Of a stretch of DNA of 64,000 nucleotides, positions 32,436 to 42,075 are shown piece by piece. The stretch spans positions 23,814-87,813 of the forward strand of contig CAZWMT010000022.1 in NCBI GenBank assembly GCA_964635055.1. The letters are read 5' to 3'. Origin of the DNA: JAEUJM01 sp964635055 (GTDB lineage: Bacteria; Actinomycetota; Acidimicrobiia; Acidimicrobiales; DATDAH01). The number at the start of each line of letters is the position of its first letter. Position 1 is the first letter of the stretch. Position numbers and translations under genes: made by a program. The notes beneath the pieces were generated by a model. That model saw only the letters and a list, made by a program, of their open reading frames with translations. It made no database searches and was not told the origin of the DNA.

Positions 32436-33994
32436 GTGGACGACCGCCGATTGGCCCGGGGGCCCCGCCCACCGCTGCCGCGGTGGCGGCGGCCTCCGGC
32501 GACCGCCATCGGGTCGGCGCCGGCCACCGGCTCGACCAGCGCGGCCGCGCCCCCGGGTGGGGGCGGTGGGGGCGGCGGCGGGGGAGGCGGCGGGGGAGGC
32601 GGCGGAGGCGGTGGAGGCGTGGCGCCGTCGACGGCCACCGCCGCCGACGCCTGCTTGGCCCGCTTGGCCGCCCGCCGATGGCTGACGAACGCCTTCAACG
32701 AGGTGGTGATCGATGCCGGTGCCTGCGGCTCGCGTCCACGCCGGCGCGAGGCCGGCCGGCTGGCCTGCTCGGCCAGCGAGCGACGGCCGATGAGGTAGCT
32801 CACGCCGGCGAAGGAGGCGGCCAGGGCGATCATCAGCACGCCGAAGCGGGCGGGGATGGGCAACAGCACGGGGATGAACGCGCCGACCACCCAGAAGATC
32901 TGGAAGCGGGTCTCGAAGCGGGCGAACATCCGGCCGCGGTTGGCGTCGGGTGCGTCACGCTGGACCAGTGAGTCGAAGGCCAGCTTGGCCGCGCCCGCGC
33001 TGATGCCCAGGGTCAGCGCCATGAAGGCCAGGCCGATCAGGCCGCCGATCCACGCGGCGATGACGGCCATCATCACCGTCGCCCCCAGCGCGCCGATCAA
33101 CATGTCCTCCTCGCCGGTCGTCTTGCGGATGCGAGGCGACAGCGCGGCGCCCAGCAGGCCCCCGGCGGCGCTGGCCGCCACCACCACGCCGAAATGCCAG
33201 GTGGGGTCGTCGTTGCGCCGGAGCTCGAACGCCACAAGGAAGGCGAGGAAGCCGACGATGCCCCGGAGCACCCCCATGGCGCCCGAGGCCAGATGGATCG
33301 AGGTGCTGTGCAGCTCGTCGCGCTCGGCGTCGTCGACCGGGTCGGGGGCGATGGGGGCGTTGGGCAGCCGCAGGGCGGCCATCGCCGCGACCGTGAACGC
33401 CATCGCCGCCAGCCCGACCACCCACGACGAGCCCCCCAGCTTCAACAGCAACAGCCCCGGCGGCACGGCGACCACACCAGCCAGGCCTGAGATGAGCGAG
33501 AGCTTGGAGTTGGCCTCGACCAACTCGGCGTCGGTGCGCACCGTCGTCGGGACGATGGCGCTCTTGGCCACCTGGTAGCCCTTGCCCAGCACCAGGATCG
33601 TGAACGCCTCGGGGAACAGCAGCAGGCTGTCGAGGTCGCCGACCATGAAGATGCAGATCACGACGCGCAGCGCGGCCGAGCCCACGACCATCCACTTCCG
33701 CCCCGCCCTCGCCCGGTCGACGGCGGGCCCGATCAGGGGTGACACCACCGCGAAGGGGGCCATGGTGAGCACCAGGTAGAGCGCCACCTTCCACCGGGCC
33801 TGGCTGGGGTCGATGCTGAAGAACAGCGAGTTGGCCAGGGCCACGGCGATCAGCGCGTCGCCCGCCACGGAGAAGGCGTGCACGCGGGCGAGCCGGGCGA
33901 AGGGTGAGCTGACGAACGCGTCCTGCGGGTTCTCGGGCGGGGGCCGCCGGAGCGGGCGCCACCCGTTGCCCACGGGATCAGCCGGCGCGCTCAC
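32432..33994 (-). CDS. MFS transporter with a 21-proline tract
   Basis: A 520-residue transporter with about twelve TM helices. GPAVDRARAGRKW matches the loop 2-3 motif of MFS permeases. The substrate is unknown. The C-terminal cytoplasmic tail (after about 430) is basic and contains 21 consecutive prolines. GTG 33994 follows TACGAT by seven bases (leaderless layout). It is translationally coupled to the MOSC gene. Confidence 0.82.
   Translation of the reverse strand: MSAPADPVGNGWRPLRRPPPENPQDAFVSSPFARLARVHAFSVAGDALIAVALANSLFFSIDPSQARWKVALYLVLTMAPFAVVSPLIGPAVDRARAGRKWMVVGSAALRVVICIFMVGDLDSLLLFPEAFTILVLGKGYQVAKSAIVPTTVRTDAELVEANSKLSLISGLAGVVAVPPGLLLLKLGGSSWVVGLAAMAFTVAAMAALRLPNAPIAPDPVDDAERDELHSTSIHLASGAMGVLRGIVGFLAFLVAFELRRNDDPTWHFGVVVAASAAGGLLGAALSPRIRKTTGEEDMLIGALGATVMMAVIAAWIGGLIGLAFMALTLGISAGAAKLAFDSLVQRDAPDANRGRMFARFETRFQIFWVVGAFIPVLLPIPARFGVLMIALAASFAGVSYLIGRRSLAEQASRPASRRRGREPQAPASITTSLKAFVSHRRAAKRAKQASAAVAVDGATPPPPPPPPPPPPPPPPPPPPPGGAAALVEPVAGADPMAVAGGRRHRGSGGRGPRANRRSST
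32555..32617 (-). repeat. Twenty-one consecutive proline codons
   Basis: All 21 codons are CCN, using CCC, CCG, CCT and CCA in irregular order rather than one pure trinucleotide, so the tract is maintained as protein sequence rather than simple slippage. It lies in the C-terminal tail of the MFS transporter. Long proline runs stall ribosomes without EF-P. Confidence 0.85.
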
Positions 33995-34066
33995 GGTGCC
34001 AATCGTAGACGGGGGCACTCCCGACGCAGCCCTGCCGCTGGTGGTTCTCGCGGCCAGGGCCGACCG

Positions 34067-34777
34067 TCAGTTGCGAGGGGTGTCGTACTTGTAGCCGAGC
34101 CCGCGGATCGTCACGATCCGGCTGGGGTTCGACGGGTCCTCCTCCACCTTGGCGCGTAGGCGCTTCACGTGCACGTCGAGGGTCTTCGTGTCGCCCACGT
34201 AGTCGTGGCCCCACACCCGGTCGATGAGCACGTCGCGGGTCAAAACCCGACCGGCGTTGTCGAGCAGCACCGTGAGCAGCTCGAATTCCTTGAGCGGCAG
34301 GGTGACGTCCTGGCCGCGCACCGTCACCTCGTGGCGCTCGGGGTCGACGACCACGTCGCCCACCGCCAGCACCTCGTCGCCGTGCGTGAGCAGCGTGGTC
34401 TCGTCGGGCGCGCGGCGCAGGACGGCCCGCATCCTGGCCACCAGCTCACGCAGGCGGTACGGCTTGGTGACGTAGTCGTCGGCCCCGACCTCGAGACCCA
34501 CCACCGTGTCGATCTCGGCGCCCTTGGCCGTCACCATGATGATGGGCACCTTGCTCTTCGATCGGAGCTCGCGGCAGACGTCGATGCCCGACACCTTGGG
34601 CAACATCACATCGAGCAGCACGAGGTCGGGCCGCACCACGTCGAACACGTCGAGCGCCTCGGCGCCGTCGCGGGCGACGTGCACGCGGAACCCCTCGCGC
34701 TTGAGGCCGACGGTGAGGGCGTCGACGAACGAGTCCTCGTCCTCCACGACCAGAACGGTGACCTCGGATGCAGACAT
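34067..34777 (-). CDS. regX3: Phosphate-type response regulator (RegX3/PhoB-like)
   Basis: A 236-residue OmpR-family regulator. The receiver has VVEDEDSF, phosphoacceptor Asp in LVLLDVMLPKVSG and Lys in VTKPYR. The winged helix ends TLDVHVKRLRAKVEEDP...IRGLGYKY, very close to RegX3/PhoP. Its ATG shares a base with the stop of the kinase (TGATG). It is likely the activator that binds the three PHO boxes in this window. Confidence 0.9.
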   Translation of the reverse strand: MSASEVTVLVVEDEDSFVDALTVGLKREGFRVHVARDGAEALDVFDVVRPDLVLLDVMLPKVSGIDVCRELRSKSKVPIIMVTAKGAEIDTVVGLEVGADDYVTKPYRLRELVARMRAVLRRAPDETTLLTHGDEVLAVGDVVVDPERHEVTVRGQDVTLPLKEFELLTVLLDNAGRVLTRDVLIDRVWGHDYVGDTKTLDVHVKRLRAKVEEDPSNPSRIVTIRGLGYKYDTPRN

Positions 34778-36045
34778 CAGACGACACTCCTCTCGACCGC
34801 CGAGCCGTTGCCCTGCGGAACGACGGCGTCAGCGGGCGCCGTCGGCAGTCCGGGTATGCGCAGCGTGAAGCGCGACCCCTCGCCCTCGCGTGACTCGACC
34901 GTGACGACGCCACCGTGGTTGGTGGCCACGTGGCGCACGATCGCCAGGCCGAGCCCGGTGCCGCCGGTGTCACGGCTGCGGGCCCGGTCGACCCGGTAGA
35001 ACCGCTCGAAGATCCGCTCGAGGTCGCGTGCCGGGATCCCGGGGCCGTGGTCGGCGACGCTCAGCTCGACCCAGTTGCCCTCCCGGCGCGCCGTGACCGA
35101 CACCGTCGAGCCGGCCTCGGAGTACTTCACGGCGTTGTCGAGCAGGTTGAACAGCGCCGACACGAGCTGGCGTGCGTCGCCCCGGACCGATTGGCAGTCG
35201 GCCGACGGGGTGTCGATGAGGATGCCGCGTTGCTCGGCGGCAGAGGCGGCACGCGCCGCGGCCTCGGCGATCACCTCGCTCAACCGCACCGGCACCCATT
35301 CGGTGCTCTCGTCCGCCTCGATCCGGCTCAGCGACAGCAGGTCGTCGATCGTGTGGCCCACCCGGTGGGCCTCATCCAGCATGCGACGGGCCAGGCGCTC
35401 CCGGTCGACGGGGTCGTCGGCGGACAGGAGCGTCTCGGCCAGCAGCGCCAGCGCGCCGATCGGCGTCTTCAGCTCGTGGCTGATGTTGGCCACGAAATCG
35501 CGGCGCACGTGCTCGAGACGACGTCGCTCGGTGACGTCGTCGATCACCGCGAGCGCCCCACTGACCGCAGCGCCCGGCGGGCCGGGCAGGGGGTAGGCAT
35601 CGATCGCCAGCGTCCGCCGCGGCGGGCCGTACAGCTCGAGGGTGCGGGACGACGTAGAGCCGTCGATGGCGGCCGACAGCAACTCGTCCACCGCTGCGGC
35701 GACCAGCGCGTCGCCGTGGCGGGCGCCCGACAGGCCCGCCCCGACCTGGTTCTCGAACACCGCGGCGCCCCGCTCGTCGCAGATCACCACGCCCTGGGGG
35801 ATGGTGTCGAGGGCGCGCACCAGGCGAGCGGTGACGATCATCTCGTCGAGGCGCCTGGAGACGGCCTCCACCGACTCGTCGAGGGCGTCGAGCTGCTCAG
35901 CGACGCTCGCGGCTGAGGTCCGCCCTCCCAGACGTGACGTGGCCCGACCGACCCGCCGGGTCAGCACCTGCTCGCGACGCGCGAGCACGGCGACCGCCAC
36001 GGCACCGGCAACCGCCAGAGCACCGAATACCACCGTCAGGATCAT
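34777..36045 (-). CDS. senX3: Phosphate-type sensor histidine kinase (SenX3-like)
   Basis: A 422-residue kinase with one N-terminal TM helix (about 2-23), a PAS-like domain (LDTIPQGVVICDERGAAVFEN), HisKA with His in RRDFVANISHELKTPIGAL, and HATPase with DNAVKYS, DHGPGIP and GGTGLGLAIV. The lack of a periplasmic sensor is typical of SenX3/PhoR, where the transporter and PhoU convey the signal. ATG 36045 overlaps the surE stop (ATGA). Confidence 0.92.
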   Translation of the reverse strand: MILTVVFGALAVAGAVAVAVLARREQVLTRRVGRATSRLGGRTSAASVAEQLDALDESVEAVSRRLDEMIVTARLVRALDTIPQGVVICDERGAAVFENQVGAGLSGARHGDALVAAAVDELLSAAIDGSTSSRTLELYGPPRRTLAIDAYPLPGPPGAAVSGALAVIDDVTERRRLEHVRRDFVANISHELKTPIGALALLAETLLSADDPVDRERLARRMLDEAHRVGHTIDDLLSLSRIEADESTEWVPVRLSEVIAEAAARAASAAEQRGILIDTPSADCQSVRGDARQLVSALFNLLDNAVKYSEAGSTVSVTARREGNWVELSVADHGPGIPARDLERIFERFYRVDRARSRDTGGTGLGLAIVRHVATNHGGVVTVESREGEGSRFTLRIPGLPTAPADAVVPQGNGSAVERSVV

Positions 36046-36863
36046 GCCGACCGTGCCGGCAACAGGCGGCGCAGGTGATCGACGGCGTCGCGGCCGCCGG
36101 GGACGACGAGCGGCGCGGGGCGGGCGCGCAGTCCCACCAGATCGGTGACCGCGGCGTAACCGGCGAGCACGATGGCGGTGTCGGAGTCGTCGGGCAGCGT
36201 CTCGCCCGTCTCGCGCAGCTCCATCTGCAACCGGCCCGGCGTGCCCACACCCGCGTCGGCAGGAAGGTCGACGTCGGCGATGGCCGCCCGCACGGTGCCG
36301 AACGGGGCCAGCTCCGCCCAGCGCACCCCCGCCAAGGCGTCGAGCCGGCGGGCCGGGACGTTGAGGTTGAGCACCGTCCGCGCCGGCGCCGCCGCCAGCC
36401 ACTCCAGGGCATCGACCGCCAGGGTCGTCGCGGTGTCCCAGTGCATCGGCTCGCTGGGCACCAGGCTGACCGCCAGCCCGGACACCCCGAAGTTGGCGGC
36501 GGTGAGGGCGGCGCCCACGGTGCCCGAGTGCAGCGTGGCCCGGCCGGTGTTGGCGCCGGGGTTCACCCCGGACACGACCACCTCGCACGGCGAGCCGAAC
36601 CCGCCGAGCCGGGATGCCAACACCGCCAGGGCGGGGGGCCCGTCGACGCCGTAGGCCACGATCCCGGGGAGCCCCGGGATCTCGGAGCGCTCGACGTCGA
36701 TGTGCTCGTCCACGTGCAGCCGGCCCAGGGCGGCGCCGCTGCCGCTCATGTCGCCGACGGGCGCCGCCACCACCACGTCGTGGCCCGCGGCGACGACCGC
36801 CGCGGCCAGCCGGTGTATGCCGGTGGCACCCACCCCGTCGTCGTTGGTGACGAGAACGCGCAT
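36042..36863 (-). CDS. surE: 5'-nucleotidase SurE
   Basis: A 273-residue metal-dependent phosphatase that removes phosphate from nucleoside monophosphates and short polyphosphate. The N-terminus MRVLVTNDDG has the metal-binding Asp pair (D8, D9), and SGVNPGANTG supplies the conserved Asn. ATG 36863 shares one base with the phoU stop. Its place inside the phoU-senX3-regX3 operon suggests a role in phosphate salvage under starvation. Confidence 0.92.
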   Translation of the reverse strand: MRVLVTNDDGVGATGIHRLAAAVVAAGHDVVVAAPVGDMSGSGAALGRLHVDEHIDVERSEIPGLPGIVAYGVDGPPALAVLASRLGGFGSPCEVVVSGVNPGANTGRATLHSGTVGAALTAANFGVSGLAVSLVPSEPMHWDTATTLAVDALEWLAAAPARTVLNLNVPARRLDALAGVRWAELAPFGTVRAAIADVDLPADAGVGTPGRLQMELRETGETLPDDSDTAIVLAGYAAVTDLVGLRARPAPLVVPGGRDAVDHLRRLLPARSA

Positions 36864-37654
36864 CAACCCTCGTCGTCGGGGGATGTCCAGGCGGTGGCGG
36901 CGGCATCGCCGGCACCGTTGCTGTTCTCGGGGCCGGCACCCACCGACGCGGAGCGCGCCCGCGCCTCGGCGCGCACGGCACCCTCCTGCTCGGGGAGCCA
37001 CCCGGTGACCATGTAGAGGACGCGTTCGCCCATGTTCACGGCGTGGTCGCCGATGCGCTCGTAGTACCGGCCGATGAGGGCGAGCTGCACCGCCGCCTGG
37101 AGGTCGATGCTGCTCGTCGAGTGCGACTCGAAGATGGCCTGGATGTAGTCCTTGTGGAGCTGATCGAGGCGATCGTCCATGTCGTCGAGGGCAGCAGCCA
37201 ACCCCGCGTTGCCCTCCACGTAGGCGTCGACGGCGAGTTTGAACAGCCGCTGCGCCTGTTCGCTCATGCGAGCGATGAGGCCGCGCAGCCGGGGGTCGAA
37301 TTCGACCCCGTACATGCGGCGGGCCCCCTTCATGATGTTCACCACCAGGTCGCCGGAACGCTCGATCTCCGAGGTGAGGCGCAACGCGGTGACGATGGCC
37401 CGCAGGTCGCCGGCCATCGGCTGCTGCAGTGCGAGCAACTGGTAGCAGCGCTCCTCGACCTCGACGCAGAGCGCGTCGAAGGCATCGTCACCGTCGATGA
37501 TGCCCTGCGCCTCCTCGAGGTTGTTCGCCAGCAGGGCGTCGGTGCCCCTCGGGATGACCTCGGTGACCATGGCCGCGAACCGGACGATCTCGTGTCGGAC
37601 CTCGTCCAGCTCCTGGTGGAAGTTCCTCCGGATGTCCTGGGGCACGTACGTCAC
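36863..37654 (-). CDS. phoU: Phosphate signalling protein PhoU
   Basis: A 263-residue protein with the two three-helix bundles of PhoU. Metal-binding E/D-rich motifs appear in LRLTSEIERSGDLVVNI and ALIGRYYERIGDHAVNM. A disordered Ala-rich tail of about 45 residues follows the core. PhoU links Pst transporter activity to kinase SenX3/PhoR. GTG 37654 starts the operon phoU-surE-senX3-regX3; the PHO-box promoter lies at 37777-37842. Confidence 0.93.
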   Translation of the reverse strand: MTYVPQDIRRNFHQELDEVRHEIVRFAAMVTEVIPRGTDALLANNLEEAQGIIDGDDAFDALCVEVEERCYQLLALQQPMAGDLRAIVTALRLTSEIERSGDLVVNIMKGARRMYGVEFDPRLRGLIARMSEQAQRLFKLAVDAYVEGNAGLAAALDDMDDRLDQLHKDYIQAIFESHSTSSIDLQAAVQLALIGRYYERIGDHAVNMGERVLYMVTGWLPEQEGAVRAEARARSASVGAGPENSNGAGDAAATAWTSPDDEG

Positions 37655-37776
37655 CTACCTCTGCTGATCGACGGAACGGGTCACCAGCGGGAACGGGGCG
37701 GCCAGGACGAATCTACCGTCCCGGTTGGGCCACCGAGCCGTGCCACCCCACTCGTCGACATCCCCCACAGCCCGGG

Positions 37777-37842
37777 ACCGTAGGGGCCAGCGATGACCGC
37801 CGAGAGCCGTCGATCTGAACCCGGGGTGAACTCCCGAGGAAC
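37777..37842 (-). promoter_or_regulatory. PHO box and -10 element of the phoU operon
   Basis: Reading the minus strand: GTTCCTCGGGA (37842-37832), GTTCACCCCGG (37831-37821) and GTTCAGATCGA (37820-37810), three contiguous 11-bp units, followed after exactly 27 nt by -10-like TACGGT (37782-37777). The same geometry occurs before pstC and pstS. The leader to the GTG is about 115 nt. Confidence 0.8.
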
Positions 37843-37967
37843 CATGGCTGAAGCGACGCGGCCGACCCCCGTTCCACAGGTCGCAGCACCGAGTGTCCGT
37901 GGAGCGCTCACACGCCGTTCATCACATCGTTGTAGTTCGGCCAGAACCCACCTCTACCGTCCGGGCC

Positions 37968-38738
37968 ATGAGCATCGGATCGTACGTGGCGGATCGTCAG
38001 GCCGGCTTCGAGATGATCTTCAACTTCAGAGACCTCGGCGGGTACCTCGCCGGCGAGGGCCGGAGGGTGCGCTGGGCCCGGCTGTACCGGTCGGATGCGA
38101 TGCACCGGCTCTCCGACCACGACCTCGACACCCTGCAAGGGCTCGGCCTCCGTACCATCATCGACCTCCGCACCCACGTGGAGCTGGCCGAGCACGGGTG
38201 GTTCCCGGTCGACCGCCACCGCGTCGACCATCTCCACCTGCCCGTCATCGCGAGGCCATGGGAAGACGACGACCGCCTACCGCTCCCCGAGCCTGGCACC
38301 GACGCCGCGTTCCTCACCGACCGCTACGTGGACATGCTGGCCGAGGGCGGACCGTCATTCGCGGCCATCGCCGGAGTGCTGGCACGGCCCGACGCGTACC
38401 CGGTGGCGTTCCACTGCGCGGTCGGCAAGGACCGCACCGGCGTCATCGCGGCAGTGCTGCTGAGCGTGCTGGGCGTCGCCGACGACCTGATCATCCACGA
38501 CTACACGCTGAGCGCGCTCGGCATGGCCCGCCTCGAGGACTGGCTGGTGACCAACTCCCCCGAGGGAGCCGCGCAATGGTCGCAGCAACCGGCGGCCTGG
38601 CTGGCCTCGCCACCCGCGGCCATGGCCGGGTTCCTCACCCGTCTCCGCGACGAGCACGGCTCGCCGGAGGGCTATCTGCTCGACCAGGGGGTCGCTCCGG
38701 CATCCATCGCCGCGCTCCGGGCCAACCTGCTGCGCTGA
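37968..38738 (+). CDS. Tyrosine-protein phosphatase (dual-specificity-like)
   Basis: A 256-residue phosphatase. The P-loop is HCAVGKDRTG, matching HCxxGKDRTG of the MptpB/LipA-type phosphatases, with FNFRDLGGY and YRSDAMHRL motifs in the N-terminal part. Substrates could be phosphotyrosine or phosphoinositides. The start ATG 37968 follows TACCGT by seven bases (leaderless layout). It is divergent from the phoU operon. Confidence 0.88.
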   Translation: MSIGSYVADRQAGFEMIFNFRDLGGYLAGEGRRVRWARLYRSDAMHRLSDHDLDTLQGLGLRTIIDLRTHVELAEHGWFPVDRHRVDHLHLPVIARPWEDDDRLPLPEPGTDAAFLTDRYVDMLAEGGPSFAAIAGVLARPDAYPVAFHCAVGKDRTGVIAAVLLSVLGVADDLIIHDYTLSALGMARLEDWLVTNSPEGAAQWSQQPAAWLASPPAAMAGFLTRLRDEHGSPEGYLLDQGVAPASIAALRANLLR

Positions 38739-38774
38739 CTCCCCGAGACCCCGGAGCACCGCACGCGGCCGCGC

Positions 38775-39392
38775 TCAGCGAGGCGCGGCCCGCGGCGCCT
38801 CGGCCCGCACGAAGGTCCAGGGGAACGGGCGTCGCAGGGCGGTGACCGTCAGGTGCCGCGCCACGATGTCGCGGAACGCCCTCCTGCCGAAGTGCTGGAC
38901 GTGGCCGGGGGTGTTCCCCAGCTCCCCGAGGTAGCGACCCCGGGCCAGGTTGCCCACCCGCCACATCGGCTCCCACGGGACCGACAGGACGACCGCACCC
39001 GACGCCACCCGGGCGATCTCGGCGAGGACCGCGTCCGGGTCGGGTACGTGCTCGAGCACCTCGAGCGCCAGCACCAGGTCGAAGGTGGCGTCCGGGTACG
39101 GCAGGGCTTCGGCGGTCCCGCAGGTCATGCTCGCGGCGAGGCCATCCCATCGTTCGGCCAACACCTCGCTCGGGAGGTCGAACCCGAACAACCGCGCGCC
39201 GGGTTGCAGGCGCGCCACCTTGCGGAGTTGACCGCCCTCACCGCACCCGACCTCGAGCACCCGGCACGGGCGCTCGGGAAGCAGATCGAGCAGGGCCGCC
39301 GAGAAGCCGGCCACGAGTCGGCGCTCGATCGGGTTGGCCGTCGACTCCTTGTCGTAGACGTTCCCGACAGGGACGTCCACCGCGGCGCTCAC
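38775..39392 (-). CDS. Class I SAM-dependent methyltransferase
   Basis: A 205-residue methyltransferase: LEVGCGEGGQ binds SAM, and the later FDLVLALEVLEHVPDP segment is typical of the UbiE/Methyltransf_11 group. The substrate is unknown. GTG 39392 overlaps the stop of the GT2 glycosyltransferase (GTGA), suggesting a joint role in modifying a lipid-linked or cell-surface sugar. Confidence 0.88.
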   Translation of the reverse strand: MSAAVDVPVGNVYDKESTANPIERRLVAGFSAALLDLLPERPCRVLEVGCGEGGQLRKVARLQPGARLFGFDLPSEVLAERWDGLAASMTCGTAEALPYPDATFDLVLALEVLEHVPDPDAVLAEIARVASGAVVLSVPWEPMWRVGNLARGRYLGELGNTPGHVQHFGRRAFRDIVARHLTVTALRRPFPWTFVRAEAPRAAPR

Positions 39393-40363
39393 GACGAGGC
39401 CGGCTCGACCTCGTCGCGGGGCCGGCTGATCCGCACGAAGAGGTCGGCCAGGAGCCCGATCGACAGCACCTGCAGCGCCGCGAACAGGATCAGCAGCGTG
39501 TTCGTGGCCACGTGCCAGTCCTTGTCGACCAGGTCGAACCCGAGCTTGGCGGCACCCAGCAACGCCAGGGTCAGACCAACGGGCACGAAGACCCGGAGCG
39601 GGTTGTACGAGAGCACCAGGCGGATCACCTGCGTGAGGTAGCGGCGGGTGTCCTTGTACCAGTGGAACTTCGATTCGCCGGCACGGGCCGAGTACTCGAT
39701 CGGCACGTACTTCACCGAGTAGCCGTTGGCCAGGAAGCTCATCGTGATCGTCGTGACGCACGAGAAGCCCGTCGGCAACAGGTGCAGGTACTGCACGGCA
39801 ACATCACGGCGAAACGCCCGGAGGCCCGAGTTGAGATCGGGGATGTCGGTCTCGGTGAGGTAGCTCGCGAGCTTGCGGATGAGCAGCTTCGCCGGCACCC
39901 GGGCGATCTTGGCGGTGCCCTGCTCGGAGGTGCGGGCGCCGACCACCTGGTCATGGCCGTCGAGCTCCTTCACCAGTTCGGGGATGCGCTCGTTCGGATA
40001 GGTCATGTCGACGTCGGTCCAGACCACCACCCGGCCGCGAGCCGCCTTGGTGCCGTACTTCCGGGCCGACCCCGAACCCCGGTTGGTGCTGAACTGCAGG
40101 AGGCGGATGTCGTCGAGCTCTGCGAGCGCTTCGCCCGAACCGTCGTCGGACCCGTCATCGACGACGATGATCTCGTAGGAGTAGTCGGACTGGTCGAGCG
40201 CGGCGCGGATGCGGTCGATCTCGGCGTGCAGGTGGCCCTTCTCGTTGTACACGGGCAGGATCACCGACACGTCGAGGGACGAGTCGTGGTGGGCCTCCGA
40301 CTCGACCTGGGTCGCCGTCGTGGGCTCGAACGGAGTGTCGACCTGCCCCATCGCAACAGCCAT
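39389..40363 (-). CDS. Glycosyltransferase family 2 (dolichol-phosphate-mannose-synthase-like)
   Basis: A 324-residue GT2 enzyme. LDVSVILPVYNEKGHL begins the GT-A fold, VVDDGSDDGS is the nucleotide-binding part, and WTDVDMTYP carries the DxD motif. Two C-terminal TM helices (about 250-310) anchor it. It probably transfers a sugar to polyprenyl phosphate. ATG 40363 follows TACTCT by six bases. Confidence 0.9.
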   Translation of the reverse strand: MAVAMGQVDTPFEPTTATQVESEAHHDSSLDVSVILPVYNEKGHLHAEIDRIRAALDQSDYSYEIIVVDDGSDDGSGEALAELDDIRLLQFSTNRGSGSARKYGTKAARGRVVVWTDVDMTYPNERIPELVKELDGHDQVVGARTSEQGTAKIARVPAKLLIRKLASYLTETDIPDLNSGLRAFRRDVAVQYLHLLPTGFSCVTTITMSFLANGYSVKYVPIEYSARAGESKFHWYKDTRRYLTQVIRLVLSYNPLRVFVPVGLTLALLGAAKLGFDLVDKDWHVATNTLLILFAALQVLSIGLLADLFVRISRPRDEVEPASS

Positions 40364-40497
40364 GCGGCGAGAGTAGGTACGACGGTTCGAGTTGCGACAG
40401 GGCTCCCACCGAAGTTCACCAACCGTTCGCCCGCGTGCCATGCAACCGCCAGTGGCGTGTCGCCTGGCGACAGGGGGCCCGTCGGTAGGGTGGCTCG

Positions 40498-42075
40498 GTG
40501 GCCCTGTCCGACCGCCGGCGATGGTCGATCGTCGGCCTCGGCGGCGTGGTGATCGCCTTCGTGGGGCTGGGCGCGCTGTACGCGTTCACGGTGCCCAAGT
40601 TCCTCCCCGCGGACGAGACCTCGCACGTCGGCTACGCGCTCACCGTCGGCCACGGCGACCTGCCCCGCCTCGACTCGCCGGTGCCCGACGAGGTGCCGGG
40701 CATGGCACTTCAGTACGAGGTCCGGCGCGAGATCTACACCGCCAACCACCCCCCGCTGTACTACCTGCCGGTCGCGGTGCCGCTACGCCTGGGAGTGGGC
40801 TCGGGCCACCCGGTCCTCGGCTTCGAGGCGGCCCGGCTGCTCACCGTGGTTATGACTGCCGTCGCCGCGTTGGCCACCTGGTGGACCGCCCGGCTCCTCC
40901 TGCCGCGTCGCGGCGACGTCGCCGTCCTGGCCGCGGGGATCGCCGTGCTGCTGCCCGCGGTGCCTCGCTTCGCCGGTGTGGTCCACAACGATGGCTTCGC
41001 GCTGGCGGTCGCCGCGACGGCCATCGCGGTGACGACACGGATCCTCGTCCTCGGACCGTCCCGGGGCCGCCTGCTCGCCGTGGCCGCCGCGGGCGCCGCG
41101 CTGACGCTCACCCGGGCGGTGGGGATACCGGCGGCCGGCCTCGTCGCCGCCGGTGCCGGCGCGGCCGTGATGCTGCACAGCCCCCGTCCCGTCGCCGGTC
41201 GGGCCCTCCGGGCTGTCGGCGCCGGCGCCGCCGTAGCCACGATCGCGCTCCTGGCCTCGGGGTGGTTCTGGTTGCGGAGCCGCCACCTGTACGGCGACAT
41301 CGCCGGGTCGGCCTACAACCTCGAGCGCTTCGGCTACGGCCCTCGGGGCACCACCGCCGGCCTCATCGTGCAGGGCCACTGGCCGGTCGTCCTGTACCGC
41401 CAGCTCTGGGGGCGCATCTACGACAGCGCCGAGCTCGCCATCGGCTGGGGCGCGGCGCCGGGCGTCGCCTTCGCCGCCCTCGTCGTCACCGGCGCCGCCT
41501 GCCTGCTGGTCCGTACGCTCCGACGCCACGACCGTCGCTCGCTCCGGGCCGTGGCTCGCGAGGCAGGGCCGGCCGAGCGGGGACGGGTCGTGGCCTGGTT
41601 CTTCCTCTGCGCCTGGCTCGGTCTCGTCTACGCCTCCACGATCAGCTACATCGCCTCGGGCGGCGGTGTGCACGGCCGCTACCTGTTCCCCGCGGTGCCC
41701 GCGGCCGCGCTCCTGGCCGGCGCCGCCATCGGCGCGCTCCCCTGGCGACGGTGGGCGGCAGGACCGGCCCTCACCCTTGCCCTGTTCACCGGCACCGGTC
41801 TCACGTGGGCGGCGGTGTTCGCCGACCGCTTGCGCCCCGACGCCCGCTGGTGGGGCGCGGCGATGACCGCCACGGCGTCGACCGCGAACGGTGTCCCGAG
41901 CGGCCTCGTGTGGCTCACCGTCCTGCTGGCGGTGTCCGGCACCGCCGCGGCGTGCTGGTCGCTGGTTCGCCTCGCCGCGCTGGACGTGGTCGGCGCGGAC
42001 GTGGACGGTGTGGAAGTGCAGGGTGTGGGCGCCCTCAGCGAACCTCGGCCGCCAGGTGGTCCGGGTCGCCGGTGA
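40498..42075 (+). CDS. DUF2142-like polytopic membrane protein
   Basis: A 525-residue protein with about twelve TM helices. The first extracytoplasmic loop has PKFLPADETSHVGYA and ANHPPLYYLP, resembling the catalytic-Asp loop of GT-C glycosyltransferases and DUF2142. It probably moves sugars from a polyprenyl donor to a surface glycan. GTG 40498 follows TAGGGT by six bases. The last 41 bp overlap the convergent phoU-like gene. Confidence 0.78.
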   Translation: MALSDRRRWSIVGLGGVVIAFVGLGALYAFTVPKFLPADETSHVGYALTVGHGDLPRLDSPVPDEVPGMALQYEVRREIYTANHPPLYYLPVAVPLRLGVGSGHPVLGFEAARLLTVVMTAVAALATWWTARLLLPRRGDVAVLAAGIAVLLPAVPRFAGVVHNDGFALAVAATAIAVTTRILVLGPSRGRLLAVAAAGAALTLTRAVGIPAAGLVAAGAGAAVMLHSPRPVAGRALRAVGAGAAVATIALLASGWFWLRSRHLYGDIAGSAYNLERFGYGPRGTTAGLIVQGHWPVVLYRQLWGRIYDSAELAIGWGAAPGVAFAALVVTGAACLLVRTLRRHDRRSLRAVAREAGPAERGRVVAWFFLCAWLGLVYASTISYIASGGGVHGRYLFPAVPAAALLAGAAIGALPWRRWAAGPALTLALFTGTGLTWAAVFADRLRPDARWWGAAMTATASTANGVPSGLVWLTVLLAVSGTAAACWSLVRLAALDVVGADVDGVEVQGVGALSEPRPPGGPGRR

